The notes under the pieces were generated by a model. It was not told where the DNA came from. It saw only the letters and a list, made by a program, of their open reading frames with translations, and did not search any database. The translations under genes and the position numbers were made by a program. 64,000 nt of DNA from Monodelphis domestica (lineage: Eukaryota > Chordata > Mammalia > Didelphimorphia > Didelphidae): positions 10,071,059 through 10,135,058 of the forward strand of contig NC_077232.1 in the NCBI RefSeq assembly GCF_027887165.1, written 5' to 3'. Shown piece by piece: positions 9,944 through 21,646 of the stretch; positions within the stretch are counted from its first letter, which is position 1; each line of letters starts with the position of its first letter.

Positions 9944-12900
9944 ACAAATTTGTTTTATAAAAAGAATTTGATAGGATTCCTTCCCTGCCAATTTTCCTAA
10001 CTAGTTTATTCAGTTTTAGGATTAGTTGTTCTTTAAATGTTTGATAGAATCCACTTGTGAATCCATCTGACCCTCGGGATTTTTTCTTTGGGAGTCCATT
10101 GATGGTTTGTTCAATTCCTTCTTCTGGGATAAGATTATTTAAGTATTCTATTTCCTCTTTTGTTAATATGGGCAATTTGTATTTTGACAAATATTCATCC
10201 ATTTCATTTAGATTATCACAATTATTGGCATATTGTAAGACTCCTCCTCAGGGTCGGCCAATCCTGTGAGATCCTACTTGGGGTAACGAAAAATGAAGAG
10301 TAACAAAAGAAAGGACAGACACTATATGAAAGAGAGAAATAGTGCCAAATTTATTTGCTTCACACAGAACTTTTATAGGCAAAGACTACTTAGACAAAAC
10401 CCATAGAAATTTATGACTTTACAGTACAGAAACCCTAACCTTGGTCCAGGGATAGGCAGGTGTTCAAAGGTTAATCCACATCTTTGTCTAATGCAAATCT
10501 AAACAAAGGGAAGAGGGGAAAACAAGGAGAAGAGGCGCCCACCTTATCACAATTTGCTTTTCATAAATGTTATCCTGCTTCCTTCATGTTTACTGTTCCA
10601 ACCGTGGTCCTGGGATGGGTAAAGGCTAATCTACATCTTTGTCTGAAGCAAAGACAAACAAGGGAAAGAGGAGGCCCACCTCTACTATAGCATATAATTG
10701 AGCAAAATAGTTACTAATGATGGCTTTAATTTTTTTTTCATTATTGGTGAGTTCATCCATTTTGTTTTTGATTCTAATTACTTAATTTTCTTCTTTTCTT
10801 TTAAAAATCAAATTAACCAATGCTCCATCTATTTCTTTTTTTTCCCATAAAACCAACTCCTAGTCTTATTTATTTGTTAAATGGTTCTTTTACTTTCAAT
10901 TTTATTAATTTTGCTTTTTAATTTTTAAGATTTCCAATTTAGTCTTTAATTGAGGCTTTTTAATTGGCTCTTTTTAAAGTTTGTTTTTGTTTTTGTTGTT
11001 GTTGCTTGCCCAGTTCATTTATCTGCATTTTCTCTATTTTATTGATATAAGCGTTTAGAGAAATAAATTTCCCTCTAAGTACTGGTTTGCCTGGGTCCCA
11101 TAGATTTTGATATGTTGTCTCCTCATTGTCATTCTCATTAATTTCTCCTTTAAAAATTTGTAGTCTATACCATTTGGTGCATATATGTTTAGTATTACTA
11201 TTACTTCATTATTTATAGTGCCTTTTAGCAGATATAATTTCCTTCCTTATCTCTTTTAGTCACCTCTATTTTTGCTTTAGCATTGTCTGAGGACATGATT
11301 GCTACCCTTTTTTTTTAACTTCAGATGATGCACAATAAATTCTGCTCCAGCCCTTCCCCTTCACTTTGTGTGTTTTTCCCTGCCTTAAATGTGTTTCTTG
11401 TAAACAATGTATAGTAGGATGCTGGCTTTTATTACACTCTATTTGCTTTCATTTTATGGATGAGTTCATCTCATTCACATTCATAGTTATGATTACAAAC
11501 TCTGTATTCTCTTACATCTTATTTTCTCACTTTGATCCTACTTTTCTCTCTTACCCTCTATTTCTCCTCACAGGTGTTTTGCTTTTTATCACCACTCTTT
11601 ACTTCCCCCTCTCTTCTATTCCACCTCTTGTTTTACTCCTTTCCTACTTCTCTATAGGGTAAGATTGGATTATATACCTTGATGAGTATGGCTGTTACTC
11701 CCTCGCTAAGCCAGTTACGATGAGAGTAAGGTTTAAGCATTGCCGTTAGGTCACCTCTTTACCACTTCTTTAGGTAAGATAATTTACCCCTTCCATCTCT
11801 CCCTTCTCTTTTTATCAATACAATCCTCTTTTTTTACCTCTTGATCTTTTTTTTTTGCATATCAAGTCATCCTAATCATCTTATTCCCACACCCTCTGTG
11901 AATATTCCTTCTAACTGTTCTAATTCTCATAAAATTTTTTAAGAATTACAAATATCCTCTTTCCATGTAGGAATACATACAGTTTGACCTTATTGAATCC
12001 CTTAAATTTTCTCTTTCTTATTTATCTTTTTAGGCTTCTCTTGGGTCTTGTGTTTGGACATCAAATTTTTTGTTTAGGTCTGGTTTTATCTGGAATGATT
12101 GGAAATCTTCTATTTTATTAAGCAATCATTTTAACCCTTAAAGGATATACTTAGTTTTGCTGGATTGCTTATTTTTAGTTGTAAACTTAGATCTTTCACC
12201 TTCTGAAATATCATATTCTAAGCTTTCTAATTATTTAATGTGGAGATTGCTAAATCTTGTGTATTCCTGACTGTACCTCCATGGTATTTGAATTATTTTT
12301 TCTGGTTGCTTCTGATATTTTCTTCTTGGTTTGGCAGCTCTTAAATTTAGCTATAATATTCCTGGGAGTTGTCATTTAAGGATTTTTTCCTGAGGTTATC
12401 TATGAATTCTTTCAATTTCTATTTTACTCTCTTATTCAAGAATACCAGGGCAGTTTTCTTTGATAATTTCTTGTGCTCTGATATCCAGACTTAAAAAAAA
12501 ATCATTAATTTCAGATAGTTCAGGAATACTTAAATTGTCTCTCTTGGATCTATTTTTCAGATCAATTGTTTTTTCAAGGAACTATCTCACAGTTTATCTC
12601 CCCCCCCCCACTCATTCCTTTTATTTTGTTTTATTGTTTCTTGATGGCTTATGAAGTCATTAGCTTCTAGTTGCCCAATTCTGATTTTTAAGGAATTATT
12701 TTCTTCTATGAGTTCTTGGGCATCTTTTTTCATTTGGCTATGTCTGGTCTCCCACAGACCAGCACCCTGAAGACTATCTTGGAATCAGGGGCCTAGCCAT
12801 GGGTTTACATATATTAGGAGTTTTCTGCAGATTCTGCAGATGGGATTCTGTTCCTCCCTACAAGCCTGGGCTGGGGCTCCTGGTCTCATTCTGGGCTTAC

Positions 12901-13308
12901 ACAGATCAGGTGTGCAGACTGCTCATGGTGGGATTCCAGACCTTACTGCAGGTTTGGACTGGGGCTTAGAACTTTACAGGGTGTGTGTTGGGTTACACTG
13001 CTGTTGGCTAATGCAGGGTCTTAGGGTCTGGATGTTGATGTGAGTCCAGGTTCAGAACCTAGAATAATAGATATTGGCTTGCACTTGGTGTAGCCTTCTG
13101 CAGACTGTGCTTTCTTCCCACCCCAGTCAACCAGATGCTTTCTGCCTTCTTTTCAAGTTGTTCTCTGCATAAAAGTTGCATCTCTCCATTTCCTTGTTAG
13201 CTTTTTCACTCCAGTATTTGTTTTATGGTATTATTTTAAGGTTGGTTGGAGAGGATGCTCATGGTGAGCTTTCACTGCTTCTATTCTGCTATCTTGGCTC
13301 TGCCTCTG
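9944..13308 (-). mobile_element. L1 retrotransposon 5' part, antisense, interrupted by an LTR
   Basis: Minus-strand translation at 9909-10202 gives an L1 ORF2 segment before the reverse-transcriptase core (motifs [10 protein letters not shown] and FYQTFKEQL). From 10696 to about 11850 the antisense of the endonuclease region follows, then the C-terminal half of ORF1 (about 12000-12500) and a GC-richer 5'UTR (12780-13308). The minus-strand 5' end near 13308 reads gcagagccaagatagcag, the usual L1 start. All frames are broken, so it is inactive. A solo LTR interrupts it at 10234-10689. Confidence 0.8.
10234..10689 (-). mobile_element. Solo LTR (456 bp) inside L1, 6-bp target duplication
   Basis: The insertion is flanked by GCATAT at 10228-10233 and 10690-10695, and removing it restores continuous L1. 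The reverse strand carries AATAAA near 10350, giving minus orientation, and the minus-strand 3' end is CTTACA. It contains two diverged tandem copies of a block of roughly 150 bases (from about 10440 and about 10600), each with ccacatctttgtct or ctacatctttgtct. The 6-base duplication separates it from the 4-base LTRs in this window. Confidence 0.75.
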
Positions 13309-13560
13309 ATTTAGACTATTTCAAAATATGATTAGTGATGCCTTTGATTACTTTATCTGAAAATTGCCTATTCATATCCTTTGATAACTTTTCAATTGGG
13401 TTATCATTCTTATTCTGGTAAATTTGATTCAATTCTCTATATATTTTAGAAATGAGACTTTAGAGAAACTTTAAAGATTTTATTTCTATTTCCTGTTTTT
13501 CTTCCAATTTTAACTGCCCTTGTTTTGTTTGGCAAAACTTTTTAAATTTTATGTAATCAA
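13309..13560 (-). mobile_element. L1 ORF2 fragment, antisense
   Basis: The sequence matches the same antisense L1 ORF2 C-terminal segment as 30670-30860 (shared ttcatatcctttga and ttctctatatattt style blocks). It is short and frame-broken. Confidence 0.55.
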
Positions 13561-13602
13561 ATATATATCTATATAAATATGATCTCTTTCTTCCTCTCTC
13601 TC

Positions 13603-13604
<2 letters not shown>

Positions 13605-13650
<46 letters not shown>
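13605..13650. repeat. (TA)n microsatellite
   Basis: Alternating AT run of about 46 bases with a single interruption. Confidence 0.9.
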
Positions 13651-13839
13651 GTGATATATCACCATGTTTCCTGGTGATTGCTCTCAGCAGGGTAGGGGGC
13701 CCAAAATGTTGGCCACAGATTAGAAGGTAAGTATCTCTCTTCTATTTTTCTGTCTTCCTCCTCCTACTTTAGATTTAATAAAATTATCAATAAAATATAC
13801 ATTTAATAAAATTAAAAATTTAGGTTTAATAACATCATT

Positions 13840-15555
13840 AATAAAATTTAATAAAATGATTAAAGCCAGTCTCATATATTTTTCATTCTTACATTATTCC
13901 AAACTCGTTATCTTTCTAGTTATGGATACTAAGCCCCTTGGGATTCTGACTGGCTTTTTGGTACTTGAATTCTTTCTGACCAATTGTGTTATTTTTTTTT
14001 CTTTCATTTGGAAGCTCTGGATTATGGTTATGATGCACCTGGGATTTTTTAGGTGGTACCCAGTGAACTATTTCTATTTCTGTTTTACTTTCGGGCTCTA
14101 AAGGATCTGGGTAGTTTTCTTTTAGGTCTTCTTGAAACAGAATTTCTGAGTTTTTTCATGGCATTAAGATAGTCCAATAATTATTAATTTGTTCTACTAA
14201 ATCTTTTCAAGTCAGTTGTATTTGCTATGAGCTATTTTACATTTTTTCATATTTTTCAGCTTTTTGACCAACTTTAATATTTCTTTTTGCCTCATGGAGT
14301 TGATAGTTTCTATTTGGTTCATTCTAATTTTTAAGGAGTTGTTGCCAGGGCAAGGTTTTGTTCTTATTGTGTCAAACTGTTAATTTCCTTTCTAATTCTT
14401 TCTTCCAATTCTATCATTTCCTTTTAAACGTTTTCCCTTGAGCACTCTAATTCCAGTGACAGGAAGATATTTTCACTTTTTAAAAGGCTCTTGCTTCATC
14501 TCTTCCCAAAATTCGACTTGAATTTGTGCCCAAATGGAATTTTACTCTTAAGGCTTTACTTATAGATATTTGGGGGGGATTTCCTTCCCTCTGTTTGTGT
14601 TTTCAATGTCACTTTAATCATAATAGCTAGCTATAGTGTGATTCTTTTTTGGTTTGCCCATTCTTTCAGCCTACTTTCTGACATTGGACTTGATGTTAGG
14701 GCTGCTCTCTGTACATTTCTGAAGAGAAGGTTTGGGCTGGTCTAGTTGCTTTCTCGAGGTATTGTGTGTTGTGCTTATTCAGATTCTCTGGGGGAAGTTC
14801 AGGTCAGAGATCTCCAGGCTTTCAGTACTTCTAAATTCTCTGAATTAGGGCAAAACCTGATTATTGCCAACCCTTCCCCTTCAGTCTGCGCTCTATATGT
14901 TCCCGACCAGGGTTTAGGTCTGAGTAAGAATAAGCTGTTGACTCTGGGACAGCAGAGAAACTGTGTTAGCTCAGAGCAGCAGAACTGTAGGTTTCTCTAT
15001 GGTCTAGGATTCCTTCCCTGGTTATTCTTCTGCATTGGGCTAGATCCTCAAAGTGAAACCCTAGTCTGCTTTTGGGGCCTGAGCAATAAAACTGCTGCTT
15101 CTGCCTTCTGAACTTTCTTTTTACTCTGTTCACCCTCCAGGGCTTCCTAATTGGGGAAGATAACGACACCATTTTACCTGGACATTTCTAAGTTCCCTTC
15201 TCACTCTAGCCCAGATCTGTAATAGGCAACATAACCAACAATAGACTCCTTTGTCTGATTTAGTGCTCCAATGTGGGTCTGGGACCTCTTTTTGTATTGG
15301 TGCCCCCTGGGAACTCCCTGGGTACTGGAGTATTCCCTGTACAGTGTGCCCTTGCCCTGACCGTGTTCCCAGTGCCTACAGATCTCTCTGTCTCTTTCCT
15401 TTTGACAACCCAGGCCAGACAAAGAACGCAGAAATTTTTCTGGTTTTTCTCTGCCAGAATTCCATCTCATGCATTTTAATATATCTCTTTAGAGGAGTTG
15501 TAGATAAAAGATCAGCTGAATTGCTTCCTTTGACTCCACCACCTTGGCTCTGCTC
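13840..15555 (-). mobile_element. L1 ORF1 fragment and 5'UTR, antisense
   Basis: Antisense of L1 ORF1 (about 13850-14460) is followed by a GC-richer 5'UTR. The minus-strand 5' end near 15555 reads gcagagccaaggtggtgg, the same kind of L1 start as at 13308 and 26200. Several short ORFs inside (for example 14746-15111) are chance frames in the UTR. Confidence 0.7.
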
Positions 15556-15559
15556 CCAA

Positions 15560-15805
15560 AAAAATGACCTCTCTATTATTGTTGAAGGCTATCACTATCT
15601 CTCAATCACCCAGGCTTTCATCTTGGGTATTATCAGAAACTTCTTCCTCACTTACCCTGTATATTCAATCTGCTACCGAGTGCTGTTAAATCTCCTCTCT
15701 GGTCTAGGGTCTCTTTTTTCTCCTAAATGAGCTTCCATTGGGTACAGGACCTCATCACCCAATACTTGCACAACTACAATACCTTCTGGTTGGTCTCACT
15801 GGTTC
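15560..15805 (+). mobile_element. L2 LINE fragment, left part
   Basis: Resembles the 3' region of L2. It is split by an LTR insertion at 15806-17376 and continues at 17381; the target 4-mer gttc occurs on both sides. Confidence 0.55.
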
Positions 15806-17376
15806 TGTTGTGGGGGGTTGGAGATTAACCCTTGGTCCAGGGAAGGTGCCCTTTCAAGAACAACAAACTCCAGTAGAACCCTTTAAAGATAGAGAGATTT
15901 ATTTAGGTTGAATGGGTGGGAGGCAGTGTGCAGAACCAACTGCCTCTCTGAACAGAGAAAAGTTCAGGATTTTGATATCCTCAAGGGATGAGGTCTAAAT
16001 GACTTGGAAAGGAAAGAAGGGGAGGGGAATGAACAATGGGAACAAACAAGGGGGGAAATCAGAGGAGGATAGGTAACAGAATTGGTGCCTTTGGGTCTGG
16101 CGGCTGTGAAAGAGAGTTCTTTATTGTCTGTCTTCAGTTAACACTAACTTAAGTACCCCTACTTAGTACCTCACTAGACTGAAGACAGGATTAACTCCCC
16201 CTTGTCTACTTTTGAGTTGAATTAACAAAAGATTAAACACCCTACTTAGTACTAGGTGAGAAGCTAGGAAGGTACTTAGAGAATTCGCACCCTTAGAAAT
16301 TCAATCAGCAAGGAATCTGTGAATTTTTTTGATGAGAACTTAACCTTCAGAAGGTGAGAAGTTGATTCTACAAACACTGCCTCCTGGGCAGCCCTAGACA
16401 ATTTGGAAACTGTGATCGACTCCTGTGAAGAGGGGAAGGGACAAGAAGCCACCATAAAAAGCAAGCTCTGAACTCTTTCAGGGCAGATTGTCTTTGAGAA
16501 GATAGTCTGAAGAGATTATCTTCTGGAGATAGTTTTAGATAGTCTTTGAGGGAGTTTTGCTGGAGACTAGGGCTTGGAGCTCAGCTTCTACTTGGACTCT
16601 AACTCTTTGATTATTTCTTTGGGTAAGCAAAAGTCTGACCCCTTTCCTAGCTTCTGGAGAGACAAGCTTCCATCTTGGAGGAAGTTGCATGGTTACTCAC
16701 TACCAGCCTTCCTGGTTGAGAGCTAATTAATCTCTGCCTGGATTAAACAGACCTGGAGCAACATTTAGGTTGATAGGATAGATAACTTCTCTATCCCTCT
16801 CACATTTCTCTTCTTTATTGTTTCCTCTCTATTTGTAAATATTTGTAAATAAATTTCTGACTCAAGATATAATAAATACTGGCGACCACATAATTTCATA
16901 TAATCATGTCCAACCATTAAGTTTAACCTTTACAGGGCTTAAACATAAGCAGCACACATCATTTATGACATCCTGATCATATAGGTGGGTCTGGGGGCAT
17001 GGTACAAGTATACATCCTTTATGATATCCTGATCCTGTTACCTAACTTGAGAAACCTTGGGATGTTTGGGATCATAAGTGATGTTTGAGAGGTATGGATC
17101 ATAAAGGTGGGTAAGTAATCTCGAGAAACCTAATGTGTTTGAGATGTAAACAGGAGGCATCCTCTCATGTTCAGACCCTTATCTTAAGGCTAGTATAAAC
17201 ACATCCAAAGCTTAGAGGATCCTATGTTTGTTCAGCTTCCAGTCCTGCAAGGTGAATTCCTCATGTAATCTTTGACCTGTGGTGTCTCTTGGAATTTGGG
17301 GTGGACTGGGGGACCCTGCTGCCCACCGCAGTTCAGTCTCCCCACTTTCCAGATCAGTTTCCAGGGGATCTTAATA
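15806..17376 (-). mobile_element. LTR (outer), containing a nested LTR
   Basis: Plus-strand start TGTTGTGG and end CTTAATA, with target duplication gttc at 15802-15805 and 17377-17380. On the minus strand it therefore runs from TATTAAGATC (a decayed TG start) to CACAACA, with an AATAAA signal near 15900. Without the nested LTR (16105-16934) it is about 737 bases. Removing it joins two halves of one L2 element. Confidence 0.7.
16105..16934 (+). mobile_element. LTR (inner, 830 bp) nested in another LTR
   Basis: Starts TGTGAAAG and ends CTTTACA. Flanking 4-mers cggc (16101-16104) and gggc (16935-16938) agree at three of four bases. It has a CATAAAAAG promoter-like box near 16455 and an AATAAA near 16850. 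A tggcgacca motif at 16880 lies 55 bases from the end, close to its place in the LTR at 26562-27110. Confidence 0.7.
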
Positions 17377-17380
17377 GTTC

Positions 17381-17890
17381 AACAAACTCCAATGGTTCTA
17401 ATATAAAATGTTCTGCTTGGATTTTAAATTCCTCTGCAATCTGTTCCCTCTCTGACTAATTCATGTTCTTCACTCTTTGTTTCTTTCTAGGCACTCTGTG
17501 ATCCAGACACTGACCTTCGTGTTTCTATTATAATGATTGTACACTATTTTCACTGCTATTCCCCCCTGCCTGGAATGCCTTCCTTTTCATCTCCTTCTTC
17601 TGGCTTCCCTGGCTTAAGTTTCAACTAAAATTCCACTGTCAGCAGGAAGCCTTCTTCCTTAGTCCTCCTTAATGTTAGTGCCCTTCTTCTTAGAGTATCT
17701 CCTGGTTATATTATACATTTTTTGACATGCACACTTGTTTACATGCTGTCTTCTCCACTAAAGATGAGCTCCTTGAGGACAGGGACTGTTTTTTTTTTTT
17801 GGTTTGTTTTCTTTGTACCCCTAGCTCTTAGCACACTGGAACATATTAAGTATTTAAGAAATGCTTGTTGGCTCAGTGTTGACTGACACT
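17381..17890 (+). mobile_element. L2 LINE 3' end
   Basis: Typical L2 3' region: tccctggcttaagtttcaact, gatgagctccttgaggacagg, and a terminal cttagcac to tgactgac tail. A related segment lies at 63410-63660 at the same position relative to gene C exon 2. Confidence 0.75.
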
Positions 17891-18231
17891 CATCACCAAC
17901 CTCACTATCCTAGTGGGTTCTTTCCCAGCCTTAGACCTATCTCCACCCACAGCTCTAAATCCAATCCTGAACCCTCTCCCTGTTATTGTGGGCTGTAGGT
18001 ATAGCATAGAAAGAATGCTAGATTTCAAATCAGAGAAATCTTGGTCCAAATTCTGCTTTTAAATGTAGCTATATGACATTGGGGAAGTTTCTTTATTGCC
18101 CCGTGCCTTGGTTTCCTCCTTTGTCAAATGAATGAGTTGTACTAAATCATCTCATCACATACCTTCCAATTTTAATTCCTATGACCTTCGGCTCTGGGTT
18201 TCAGAAATATCTACATCCAGGGGAAGCTCAC

Positions 18232-18335
18232 CTGTCTGAGAAATATCCCCAAATGACATGTCCCAGTAAAATCCCAATGAAGAGTATCGACTGAGGCAAG
18301 GATCTCAATGTCTGTGAGTCACATACCAGATCCCA
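18232..18335 (-). pseudogene. SLC22-like unit B, exon 2 (intact sequence in a pseudogene)
   Basis: A 104-base exon with good acceptor (ctcctcaag|TGG) and donor (CAG|gtgag). It opens [10 protein letters not shown] and ends FSD plus AG, fully in frame and close to gene A and gene C exon 2. Because exon 1 upstream is broken and exons 3-10 are not found between 1.9 and 18.2 kb, it is called part of a pseudogene. The clean frame may mean recent loss, or that too little time has passed for a short exon to decay. Confidence 0.85.
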
Positions 18336-18981
18336 CTTGAGGAGAAGATGAGAGCATCAGATCTTACAGTGTGGCAAGAGAATTTTGGACTCAGGAATCT
18401 TGCTATCCCTGTGATGGAAGAAGACTACGATGGGAAAGAAATTCTGGTTCAGACTTCTTGTCCCACTATGATAAGAGGAGAGCACTGCCTCCATCATACC
18501 AACCATGGAATCCATCTCGGGACATGAGTTTCAAATTCATTTTGTCCCTAATCTTTTTGCTGTAGAATTTGTTATCTTTTCCTTCTCACATGTAATTCCT
18601 AATCTTCCCCATCTGCTGTCTTTAAGATTCCATTCTACATACTATGTATGTGTTTCATATTCTATATAAAGTTGCTGAAGCTCTGTATTCTATGATACAC
18701 CTCCATACAAAAAAAAGAAGAATCTGTGCTTTGAGCAAAAAAGAAAATCTGTAGGATAACTCCTTCTGTATTGTCGATTTGGTATTTGGCAGCAGAACCT
18801 ATCCATGAATCCCTCAAATTTTTTTATCACAAGGGGAACTGTGAGCTGGAGGGATGGCAGAGGAGACAAATCTGATTCTGTTCTTTACCAAGGGAATCAA
18901 ATTCCAGATCAGTGTGGCCTTTTATAAAAGTCAATAGACTCTTCCTGAAGTGGGATTGGGGCAGCAGGAAGAACCTCTTAC

Positions 18982-19382
18982 CTCATCACAATGGAAGAAG
19001 GGACGATGCTTTGGTCACAAACCCAGCCATCCACACTTGACTCCATCTCCAGTTGACTGAAATTTTGTGCTGTGACGTTTGGGGGCACAACCTGATGCTA
19101 CGGCCAGAAGAATTGGCGACACCTCTCTAGGTTCCTATTGGAGTCCGGGGGGGTTAAAACCTTTAATAGGGAAGTAAAATTAAGGTCTTCACTGACATTG
19201 AGCAAAGCAGAGGGATCGCCATGCAAGTGAATCCAGCTCTGGTGCTCAGGGAAAAAGGCAGAGAAATTGTGTAGCAGAAACTGGCTACTTAGAAATATTA
19301 GAGGGGCAGCCAGAGAAAAGATCTGAAGGATCTGCAATCTTCCCTCACCTCTAATTTCAGCCAGGAGAGCCTCAAAGGATGC
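18982..19382 (-). pseudogene. SLC22-like unit B, broken exon 1
   Basis: Homologous to gene A exon 1 without gaps over most of its length. It keeps the first hydrophobic segment, NVSEDLNFTSLL, NVTAQNFSQLEME and DGWV. Defects seen: the start ATG is replaced (a CAT lies there, near 19380); an in-frame TAG stands at 19098-19100 after CRQFFWP; one base is deleted just before the donor, shifting the frame. The loop cysteines are lost (HRCW became HQSW, MEPC became MESS). The donor gtaag is still present. This is a clear pseudogene exon. Confidence 0.92.
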
Positions 19383-19640
19383 TGGCCCCAAGAAGAGATT
19401 CCTTTCACAATGGAGCAGCAATCTGACAGCAACACAACATGGGGTATATTTTTATACCAGTGTGGACTCCTCCCTCTCGACCTTTCTCCCCCATTGATGA
19501 AACAGTGTAGACAGGCACTATTGTTGGTCTTTGTGCAATTGATGATGGCAAAAAGCTTCAGACCATTCATGAAGACAACATAGTCCAGGATTCGTATTTA
19601 ATTGAAAGGGTTATTAGCTCAGACCTCAGTTATTTAAGTC
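19383..19640 (-). promoter_or_regulatory. Relic promoter region of unit B
   Basis: A TATAAAAATATA box on the minus strand (19445-19456) lies about 63 bases upstream of the lost start codon, with a conserved GGGAGGAGTCC just upstream of it. Both sit at the same place as the related but TATA-less region of gene A. This is a candidate ancestral core promoter, inferred from sequence only. Confidence 0.4.
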
Positions 19641-20745
19641 TCCAATCTGTACGAGGACCTGCATCCAAAGGATCCTTAGCGGAACTCCAGTCTGTCCATG
19701 GAGTCCAAGATCATGAGAGGGAGACCTATAAAATGAGCTGCAGGTACTTCGGGAGAGACATTTTTGCCCTAAACTAATAAAAATAAAAGTAAACAAATAA
19801 ATAATGTAATAAATAAAATAAAAATATATAACATAAAAATTTTAAAAATGGATAAAAAAGTGAGGTCTCACCACAAATTAGAATGCAAAAGCCATGAAAA
19901 GTGACTAATGCTGATTTTCTGGGTTAAGTTTGACAAAGATAAATGAACAGAATGCTTTGGTTAAAAATCAACTTTGGATTGAAGAGGGGTAGTTAGGACG
20001 TGGCTGAGTTAGTTGATGCCCAGGTGGAATGTGCTGCAGGAAGCACTGGCTGGTTTCATGGTGATTCTGGTCCTGAGACAAGTGACAGGCAATATGGGCA
20101 CAAGAATGCTGGGCAGGAGGTCAGGGTAGTCTGTCCCATGGGTAAGTTTCTTGAATACTCTAAGACTCCGTTTCTTCATTTTGAAAATGTGGGTGATAAC
20201 ACTGGTTGCATTTTCCTCACCAGATTTTGGTGAAGCTCAAAAGTGAGACCCATTTAATCAGCTCTCCAAGAAAACCAACGATCCCTTCATGGGTCTTATT
20301 CCTTGGACTCCTTGGCCTTTCTGCAGCATGTTGAGCATCCTCTCTTCCCACCAAGGCTTTCCTGTTATTTTTCTCTTAACTGTCCTTTGCCTTTCTTTGT
20401 CTCCTTTGCTTTCATCTATGCCCCTCTCTCTTTGGGTGCCAAAGACCCCAGCTGTCTCTTTGTCTCTGCCTCTATCTGTCTCTTTCTGAACTTCTTTAAC
20501 AGGAAGCTAAGTAGGTCAATGGACAGAGTGCTGGATCTATAGTCAGGAAGAACTGAGTTCCAACCTACTTTCAGTTACTTCTTGTCCATGTGACCTTGGG
20601 CAAATCACTCAACCTCTGTGTGCCTCAGTTTTCTGATCTGCAAAATGGGGATAATAATAACAATCCTTTCAGTGTTGTTGTGAAGCTCAAATGAGATCCT
20701 ATTTAGATAATGCTTTGTAAATCTTATAGCACTATAGAAATACTA

Positions 20746-20787
<42 letters not shown>

Positions 20788-21646
20788 TCCTCATCCCAGT
20801 GTGCAAGTCCATTCATGACTTTTGCATTTGGATTTGTGGTGAGCAGCTCTCTTCTGATCCTGGTCAACTTTTTTCTCTTCTCTCTTCCTTCATGAGCAGA
20901 GGACCTGGACTGCTTGGCGTGACAGGATTATGGGATAGAGGAGAGTCACATAGCCATCTTTGCACTTGGCTTCCCTTCCTGCCTTTTGTGCCTGATCTAT
21001 TCAGGAAAGAAATTCTTTCAAGATCAAAAGTCAGCTTGGGGAAATGCATGAGTGCCCATGTATAAACACTTGGCCCCCAGCAAACCTCCACACTAGTCCC
21101 TATGGGAGGATTGGCTTTTGCAGAAGACCTGGGATATGTAGGAAATGAAAAAACAGGAGGAATTCCAGAAAAAGGGAAAATTTGTGTTAACTAAAGCACA
21201 AGGAAATAAGCACGACGAGGTAAAAAATACACCAAAGAAGGATGATAATATTGTCCATCCATCACCTTCCCCAGGGACTGACCCCACTGAGAGAGGGACG
21301 CCAAGAACCAGAGGGAGCGGCACAGGCATTCTGCTTTTTAGACCCTTCTCAGAGAACAACATGTGTGCAGGAACTCTTCTCAAGGAAGGGAGCCCATCAG
21401 TTATAGCACTAACTCGCTTTTATCGCTCAAAGATCACCATAGTTCAGGGGAAGTTATAACAATAAATTCCTGGAGTGGACCTGGAGACTCCCCAGGAAGA
21501 AGCTGATAACTGGAAGGACCAGTGATTTCTGCCTGGGCTCACTTAGTCCAACTGAGGGACTTCATTCAAAGAATTAATTTAGTTGTACTTCAAAAAAGGA
21601 GTGACTGAATCTTTACAGTTAGTTTAATCTCTTATTATTGGCCCCT
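19641..21646. other. 5' flank of unit B, with MIR and (ATT)n
   Basis: No gene is seen. Blocks align with the gene A flank. About 20505-20740 is a MIR-type SINE in plus orientation (tggacagagtgctgg through cctcagttttctgatctg), followed by an ATT microsatellite (20747-20788). About 20790-21560 is unassigned. Confidence 0.55.
20747..20788. repeat. (ATT)n microsatellite
   Basis: About 14 perfect TTA/ATT units at the tail of a MIR element. Confidence 0.9.

Noticed and set aside
14746-15730. Several ORFs of 121-159 codons
   Set aside because: They lie antisense to an L1 5'UTR and in L2 sequence; no domain and no codon pattern of a gene.
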